Source: a virus. From it: a stretch of DNA of 48,347 bases. The stretch covers positions 28,598-76,944 of the IMG/VR virus record IMGVR_UViG_3300030090_003678; one strand, written 5' to 3'. The position numbers and the translations under genes are program-made. The stretch's first letter is position 1. The number at the start of each line of letters is the position of its first letter. Of the stretch, positions 43,801 to 48,347 are shown piece after piece. The notes beneath the pieces were generated by a model. The model searched no databases. It was not told the origin of the DNA and was given only the letters and a program-made list of their open reading frames with translations.

Positions 43801-46744
43801 GCATCTTAGAAGATATATCTACATTGTTCTTATCTCTACACGCACCCCAATTGATACACCAAGGTCGCCATTTATATTGTTTCAGATCCCCAGCTTTCTT
43901 TACGGCGCAGTCGGAGTCTGGTGGATTTACTTCTGGTCTAGGATCACATTCGCAAATAAACTTTAAGTTTTCATAATCTTCATTAGCTTGTCCTGTAGCT
44001 AATTCCTCACAGATTCCTAAAGACGGATTAAAAAACTCAATCCCACTAAAAATACCTTCAGTAGGGTGAAAGTCTCTATAAGGATCATCATCATTGAAAA
44101 ATCCCTTGATTGGATTTCCTCTAACGCTTAGATCAACAATGTCGTTATAAACATTGTCTGCTGCAATTGACTGAGGATCTGCTGGAGTCCAACTCCCTAC
44201 AACCCATTTGTAAGTAGGACCAAGACAACTGTCTTTTTCTACGTCTACTACTGAGTCATCGGCAGTCTTGATACATTTTCCATTTTCTTCTTTTTCACAT
44301 TCCTCTTGTGTCTTAAGACCTCCCTCAGAACATGAACCTTGTGCAACAGCACCACCTTTAACAAGCTCTATGGTTTCATATCCCCAGCATGGATATAGAT
44401 CTAGATAGCCTGAGTCTGTGGAGTGTTTTTTTGTCCAAATTCCAGATGCGTCAAGGCATAGTTTCTCAGTATCAGGATACTCCCAATTACCTCCTTTATC
44501 TGCGCATTCTGTAGCATTAGTTGGTCCAGCTACAACTTCTGGATCTTTTTTTGGAGGGCTAATTTTTAAACATGCTTTTACATCACAATCACCTGCATTA
44601 AGCTGATGCTTTGAGTTGAGTCTATTTAACTGATAGGGATTAAATCCACCATCTTGTTTGAAATCTTGTGGCCAATACCAAGGCAAATAATTATCATTGC
44701 TTACAGGAGGCAAATTTCTTTCAAAGTCTGGGTAGTCTAGCGTCTCTTTGTCCGAGTATATTCCTTGTTTTCCATAAGGATTCCATCTCAACTTATTACT
44801 GTCTGAAGGAAACTCATCTTTAGGGAATTCTTGATTTATAAGAGTAACGCCATCATCTTCAACGTGTGGCAAGAACTCTGTTAAAATCGAGTCTACTCCT
44901 TCTGTTGGTGCTGGATCTTCATCAGTTACATCTTCAGTTGTCCAGACATGATTTGCTTGAGCTTCGCAATCAGCTTTATTTGTATAGGAAGGAGCCTTAT
45001 CTCCATTACCATCTACACAATAAGATTCAGTGTTTGTTTTATCAAAATACTTTCCAGTAGTTTGATTGTAGAAAGTATCTTTTCTTACATTGACATCTCC
45101 TAAAGGTGTAACACCAATGACTCTTGTTCTAGGCGCACCAAGGACCATCTTGCCTTCAATAGGATCTGTAAATTCATAACCTAAGTTGGCACTTACTAAA
45201 GTTGGGTTATTTTGATTATCTACAAAAGGCCCTTCTGGAGGTGTCTTTTGTGACAGATCAACTGCATCCCCAATAGAACCACGAGTGATTGTTGTCGTTC
45301 TTGGGATAGGAACAACTTTTATGATTCCAGAATAATTTTTAACATCCGGCCATTCTTCAGGTTCAATAAACCCATCTTTGATTAGATTTTTGGTTATAGG
45401 GCTTAATGTTACATAAAAATCAGCTCCTACAACCGCGCAAGCTTCTTCTATTAAAGATAAAAGGCTTGCTGTATCTCCAGAGATTCTCCAATCATTTGGT
45501 ATCAAACCTTCTTCGTCTCCTGAAGACGAAGATGAACTAGAACTTGCTATATCTGAAGACTTAGAACTGAACTTAAAAAAATCAGTTAGGTCAACTAGAT
45601 ATCTATGTATATGCCAGCTTTCTGGATTGCCATCTTCATCTAATTTTACTGCGCCTGCTTCGTCTTTTATAGATGCGGAGTTTAATATGCTTTGAGATGG
45701 ATTTACATTTCTAGTGTCTCTGCTGTAGTGTAAGGGTCCGCCAAATGGTTCAAATTCTTCAATGTAATTCGTGTCTTTGCCACTTAACATATTTGCAAGT
45801 GCGCCCAAAATACCAAAAGCATGTTTTCTTTTTGGTGCTTGCTTATCTTCGTCAAGACTTGGGTTGTAATCTCCAAACTTGTTAATGAATTGTTTATTTG
45901 GATTATTCCAAATCATTCCGGCTTCTGTAATATCAGATTTGTTAAACCCGTGATATTCGTAGTACCCAAACACATTTATTATGTTGTAATACCCATTCCA
46001 TCCTTTTTCGTATTCTCTTCCTGAATCTTCGATTCTATACGCATCAGCAGGAGATGTTCTTGCAGCAAATTTGTTAAGTACAACGATTGTATTTTCGAGT
46101 ATTGATCTTGGGTCTGCAATTTCTACCGTGTAGGTTTCTCCAGCAGTTGAAAACTTTTTATCGTACTTTGTTAAAATTCCCGGAAAAGAGAACACAGTGT
46201 TACAAGTAAGAGCGCCATCTTTTAAGACTCCATCATCATCATAATCTCTTTTTACGCAGTCTTGTATTAAGTCTCTTCCGCTGTAGTAATTAAAAAAGAC
46301 AGGAGATCCCGGATCAGGAATAAAAGGAATGTCTCCATGAGTGGAGTAGAGTTTTCCCATTCCTTTATCTGGATCTGATGGGTTGTCTTCGTTCTCTAGA
46401 TTGTGCAATCTTAAAAGATCAATAGGAAACGCATTAGGATCATTAGGGTGATAACCTTCAGAAACGGCATCTCTAGTACCAGAGGGAGTTAAGTAAGTTT
46501 CAAAATTAACTTCGTCTCTTACTAAATTAACGCTAAGACTAGAACTGTTACTACCCAAGCCTAAATTTGCAGAAAAATCCATAATCGACAAACCTAAGAA
46601 AGTTTGCTGAAAGATTTCTGGATTATTAACATAGTCAGTTATTGCTGAGGCGTATTTGTCCCAAGACCCACCATTAGCTGTACAATCAGCCTCATTTTTA
46701 TACTGAGGTTTGCTACATTTATTTACATCTTTATTAGGAGCCAT
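40865..46744 (-). CDS. Tail/baseplate-hub-like virion protein (1959 aa) with Cys modules
   Basis: The first residues carry a Cys module (C10 to W28), followed by a region reading VFSFPGILTKYDKKFSTAGETYTVEIADPRSILENT, which resembles strand-rich hub or tail-tip proteins. An eight-Ser run sits near residue 410. Further Cys modules start at C576, C824, C1452 and C1488, set between Trp-rich segments. The end has IELVGIPAYAFGTQLTYF, LRVGSNGLTTSYSFSTQRKFG and a coiled-coil-like tail EDRIRKSQSDIMQRLSRAEEQMERVK that may trimerise. It overlaps the upstream structural gene by TAATG. Hub assignment is inference. Confidence 0.68.
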   Translation of the reverse strand: MAPNKDVNKCSKPQYKNEADCTANGGSWDKYASAITDYVNNPEIFQQTFLGLSIMDFSANLGLGSNSSSLSVNLVRDEVNFETYLTPSGTRDAVSEGYHPNDPNAFPIDLLRLHNLENEDNPSDPDKGMGKLYSTHGDIPFIPDPGSPVFFNYYSGRDLIQDCVKRDYDDDGVLKDGALTCNTVFSFPGILTKYDKKFSTAGETYTVEIADPRSILENTIVVLNKFAARTSPADAYRIEDSGREYEKGWNGYYNIINVFGYYEYHGFNKSDITEAGMIWNNPNKQFINKFGDYNPSLDEDKQAPKRKHAFGILGALANMLSGKDTNYIEEFEPFGGPLHYSRDTRNVNPSQSILNSASIKDEAGAVKLDEDGNPESWHIHRYLVDLTDFFKFSSKSSDIASSSSSSSSGDEEGLIPNDWRISGDTASLLSLIEEACAVVGADFYVTLSPITKNLIKDGFIEPEEWPDVKNYSGIIKVVPIPRTTTITRGSIGDAVDLSQKTPPEGPFVDNQNNPTLVSANLGYEFTDPIEGKMVLGAPRTRVIGVTPLGDVNVRKDTFYNQTTGKYFDKTNTESYCVDGNGDKAPSYTNKADCEAQANHVWTTEDVTDEDPAPTEGVDSILTEFLPHVEDDGVTLINQEFPKDEFPSDSNKLRWNPYGKQGIYSDKETLDYPDFERNLPPVSNDNYLPWYWPQDFKQDGGFNPYQLNRLNSKHQLNAGDCDVKACLKISPPKKDPEVVAGPTNATECADKGGNWEYPDTEKLCLDASGIWTKKHSTDSGYLDLYPCWGYETIELVKGGAVAQGSCSEGGLKTQEECEKEENGKCIKTADDSVVDVEKDSCLGPTYKWVVGSWTPADPQSIAADNVYNDIVDLSVRGNPIKGFFNDDDPYRDFHPTEGIFSGIEFFNPSLGICEELATGQANEDYENLKFICECDPRPEVNPPDSDCAVKKAGDLKQYKWRPWCINWGACRDKNNVDISSKMHEDIVGPENNVGENAWACQHACFAEDGNGDPQGSAIVAYYAKDFKEGGFEKKAGEAATFNDPKWEVNTESGFIKFVGSPADCTDSGNLLATPEARSSFEIDANGDALPSGFDPADMNQFESGGSLYSPGCKAVSYRNPFDSRCEATEDIENDKGKVLFHKGDWTDAATPRDCKTKYPGKAEWTLVSTFDYGPQFTDDFTGRVIESKDNPAPGYTQPRIRLKGVCRQVRDSDGEKQDPKDPPNNEDIETERDCYDQDNGGSQNEVHYKPVDLNTGIGLPLVCRTSTIPIDLGNTPYKGGPKSSINDPAKRYDEFYYATVTELRHAAQSIDSWKIFVKTLQPYMPCWFYEKTPEPSNAWGDLCPAKDEVVIHGGKSQTTLEAAKVLVAWGNSSPPPMASTGITDESNADTEEAQSISGFVCGDKPRTTSLTLFQATSMEIEMVYKKIKDVADNFYGKKYLVPLPFNPPSTVHCTNPKYEDQTQCEDAGFDWGVHGLLSEWFAKQGIGRCTDGVSPDKYTCEIIAREKWIEPIQEINRWEIATNGAWPGGDIEFNFGTPDSKNANTGYPQNMNFWTEEGNLKSFVIFPEKDYRRATQDSKILDFRDFDAETMHVEPVSKVGPDDNWGKKVFVAAEVDAKTHWLKERPDWEIHHEEQYFRYRCGDDAKVDGSSIDHAASEEYLKIGSEIDGTQTELKTRPVYIRENEIDNTGSEQTNEFAAYKPYALVTLANRAFYPDIDMAHPLMNSCGGNKNEMCLPLTKGGNSNFLLGAWLNGLLPQGVTAQQLIAMQARSKYAPNLGPDMGKGSFVAAAYKPWHAAIPQQSKHYRWGPWAAGLEAYGKTEFSTDDGLHPAAFGGETQMGDVAMSRIETVIGQSENRVIETGSIELVGIPAYAFGTQLTYFDSSGEEIKGPYITDVSLRVGSNGLTTSYSFSTQRKFGDLGKLYEDRIRKSQSDIMQRLSRAEEQMERVKRGIGQYQKD
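44203..44281 (-). repeat. Cys-module copy B (in the 1959-aa gene)
   Basis: This 79-base partner of 35304-35382 encodes C824 to W847 (KCIKTADDS ... CLGPTYKW). The same length, the same frame and a clear protein match point to duplication between two neighbouring structural genes about 8.9 kb apart. Confidence 0.75.
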
Positions 46745-48347
46745 TACATTTCTTGTCCCGAATAAGGTTGGTCTTTCTTATCGTCTTGATCTGGATTAAC
46801 TACGCCATTGACTTTATCTACATAATCATCAGTAGGAAATGCCCACGGGTCATTAATTTCATAAATCCAACTTAAATTATATGACCAAGTACCAGTAACT
46901 GGATTCCAACTTTCACTAGGAGGATTTAAAAATCTTTTTCTTACCCTCTTAGGAGGAGTATTTCCAGTAAGAGTGTATTTACTATGGTCTATAGTTGTTA
47001 AATAGCTTGCAGGATCAAAAGAATCAATCAGCTTCTTAATAGCATTTGCTTGGATTAACCTAGTGTCTTTTTTAAGTAATCCACCAAGTGGATTGCCGGT
47101 CGTAGTAGAAATAATGTCATTTCCCGGTTTAGCAAGAATAAGCTCATGAGTAAAATCATCATTACCAAGAGCAACTGCTATGTCAGCAAAGTTAGGGTTT
47201 TCTATCCACGATGCTGCCACTCCAAATTCATCCACAGTTGCATTACAAGTAGCTTTGTCTTTTGGTGCTGCCAAGTATTGATTATTACTATCAACACATA
47301 TTTCATAATGTCCAGTATCAAATGTTGCGCTTATGCTTAGGTCTCTTTGCCATTGTGTTTGTGTATTTATTCCTTGTAGTACAGGACCTAACCTTCTCCC
47401 TAATACAACATGGGAAGCAACTACTTGTCCCGGATAAGTGTCGTTTACTGACCAGTCTTCTGACTTGCAATAAGGAATCCAATGATACTCAGCAACTCTG
47501 CCTTCGTAAGATAAGTTGAAAGTTATCGTTCCATTTGCCGGTTGGCTTGTTACGCTCTTATTAGCTAATGTAGGAGATATTGTATAAGCGGCATATTCTG
47601 GAAGCTCCTTAACTATCATCGCTGCTGAACGATGCATAAATGGCATTATTTTGCTGTAATGACTTAACGCTCTTCCGTATTTAGTATTTGAATTAGCTTG
47701 GTCTCTGTCGTAATTTTCTTTTACATTTAAAACATCGTCAGGATCTCTGTCTTGATTATCTTTATCACCCACGCCAGCATCATCTGCATTATCGACAAGC
47801 CCTTCAATTGATCCGTTTATACTAACGGTAACTTTGCCTTCACTATCTTCAGAAACTTGTACATCTAATGTTTCAGTAGCTTCGATTTCTCCATCGGCAG
47901 GATCAATATAAGGAGCTAATATCCAAGTTTCGACAACGCTAAATTGTCCTGATCTAATATCTACATTTTGTATTCTTTTGTAGTTATAAGCTTTATAGTT
48001 ATCATAAGCACCGACAGCATTATTTCCGGGAACAGGAAGATTCATACCAAAGAGATGCACATCATCATCATCTGCGGCAAGAGCTACAAGATTGTTATGT
48101 ATTCCTCCCGTGTACTCAGTGTCGTCAGCTCCTCCAGCGTTTGCGCTAACTTGGTTATTAAATCCGTCATAACCAAACAAGAACCTGTTACCATACTTGA
48201 TAATGTCGTAAACAAATCCCCTAGCTTGCTGCCAAGCCTTGCCTCCATTTTTATAATTCGTGCTGTATAGATCAGCTTTATATCCTCCAACAGAAGTTGA
48301 ACTATTAAATTCACTTTTTCCTGTAGCGCTAATATTTCTTGTTAGCA
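46744..48347 (-). CDS. Virion structural protein, 5' end outside the window
   Basis: The frame stays open to the right edge; the codon at 48178-48180 is an ordinary TTG, so a start there is not needed. At least 534 codons are visible. The sequence near the edge includes SVGGYKADLYSTNYKNGGKA. Then come beta-rich parts such as VTVSINGSIEGLVDN, SHVVLGRRLGPVLQGINTQ and WQRDLSISATFD. A Cys module follows (ICVDSNNQYLAAP, then CNATV ... ASWIEN). The end has RKRFLNPPSESWNPVTGTW and SYNLSWIYEINDP, which look like the last strands of a tail-type domain. It is coupled to the 1959-aa gene by TAATG. Confidence 0.75.
   Translation of the reverse strand, partial: LTRNISATGKSEFNSSTSVGGYKADLYSTNYKNGGKAWQQARGFVYDIIKYGNRFLFGYDGFNNQVSANAGGADDTEYTGGIHNNLVALAADDDDVHLFGMNLPVPGNNAVGAYDNYKAYNYKRIQNVDIRSGQFSVVETWILAPYIDPADGEIEATETLDVQVSEDSEGKVTVSINGSIEGLVDNADDAGVGDKDNQDRDPDDVLNVKENYDRDQANSNTKYGRALSHYSKIMPFMHRSAAMIVKELPEYAAYTISPTLANKSVTSQPANGTITFNLSYEGRVAEYHWIPYCKSEDWSVNDTYPGQVVASHVVLGRRLGPVLQGINTQTQWQRDLSISATFDTGHYEICVDSNNQYLAAPKDKATCNATVDEFGVAASWIENPNFADIAVALGNDDFTHELILAKPGNDIISTTTGNPLGGLLKKDTRLIQANAIKKLIDSFDPASYLTTIDHSKYTLTGNTPPKRVRKRFLNPPSESWNPVTGTWSYNLSWIYEINDPWAFPTDDYVDKVNGVVNPDQDDKKDQPYSGQEM

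Noticed and set aside
48178-48180. Start codon of the rightmost structural gene
   Set aside because: The codon is TTG in an open frame that continues to the window edge; the true start lies outside.
28765-48347. Many + strand frames opposite the giant genes
   Set aside because: They are mirror shadows of long - strand genes, without ribosome-binding sites or recognisable domains.
28765-48347. Diversity-generating retroelement explaining the repeated Cys modules
   Set aside because: No reverse transcriptase or template/variable repeat pair with adenine-specific change is visible.
1-48347. tRNA genes or CRISPR arrays
   Set aside because: Gaps between genes are all below about 100 bases and none folds as a tRNA or holds spaced repeats.

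Overview
The window reads as part of the genome of an uncultured tailed bacteriophage (Caudoviricetes-like). It is AT-rich (by eye about 35-40% GC) and very densely coded. Left-arm genes on the + strand converge on right-arm genes on the - strand. There is a phage-type replisome (DnaB-like helicase, small DnaG-like primase, dNMP kinase, DnaE-type polymerase, DnaQ-type exonuclease, SSB) and there are giant virion-like proteins. No rRNA, tRNA, integrase or host housekeeping gene was seen. The host cannot be named from this sequence; a marine or other aquatic source is only an impression from protein style.

Left arm, + strand, 1-27332. (i) 1-11.4 kb is replication and nucleotide metabolism: the tail end of a possible endonuclease, two small phage proteins, helicase, primase, dNMP kinase, two PD-(D/E)XK-type nucleases, and a DNA polymerase III alpha subunit split into two separate genes (5901-7811 and 9428-11014). 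The split encloses a 72-aa ORF, a DnaQ-type proofreading exonuclease and a SAM methyltransferase. SSB and a small sigma-like protein follow. (ii) 11.9-24.7 kb is a glycan island: at least seven glycosyltransferases or glycosyltransferase-like proteins, a nucleotidyltransferase, three extended-SDR sugar-nucleotide enzymes (one with its catalytic Tyr apparently replaced by His), a small methyltransferase-like protein, a 49-aa ORF and an unknown protein. (iii) 24.7-27.3 kb holds an HTH/NUMOD/Vsr-like homing-endonuclease candidate, a putative SAP/single-strand-annealing protein, a zinc-ribbon protein and a class I methyltransferase.

Most left-arm genes are joined by stereotyped overlaps: TAATG (1 nt), ATGA (4 nt), 8 nt or 20 nt. 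Only two gaps, before SSB and before the 22346 epimerase, look like internal promoters.

Right arm, - strand, 27386-48347. Read right to left, it holds an incomplete structural gene running off the window, a 1959-aa tail/baseplate-hub-like protein, a 604-aa virion protein, a 3424-aa Cys-rich giant, a 204-aa Cys/His protein and a 236-aa virion-like protein with its own promoter. It ends at a hairpin terminator at 27331-27360.

The two points most worth following are the split replicase operon and a small Cys...C-x3-4-G-x-x-W module scattered through at least three neighbouring virion proteins. One pair of its copies is still clearly alike at DNA level.
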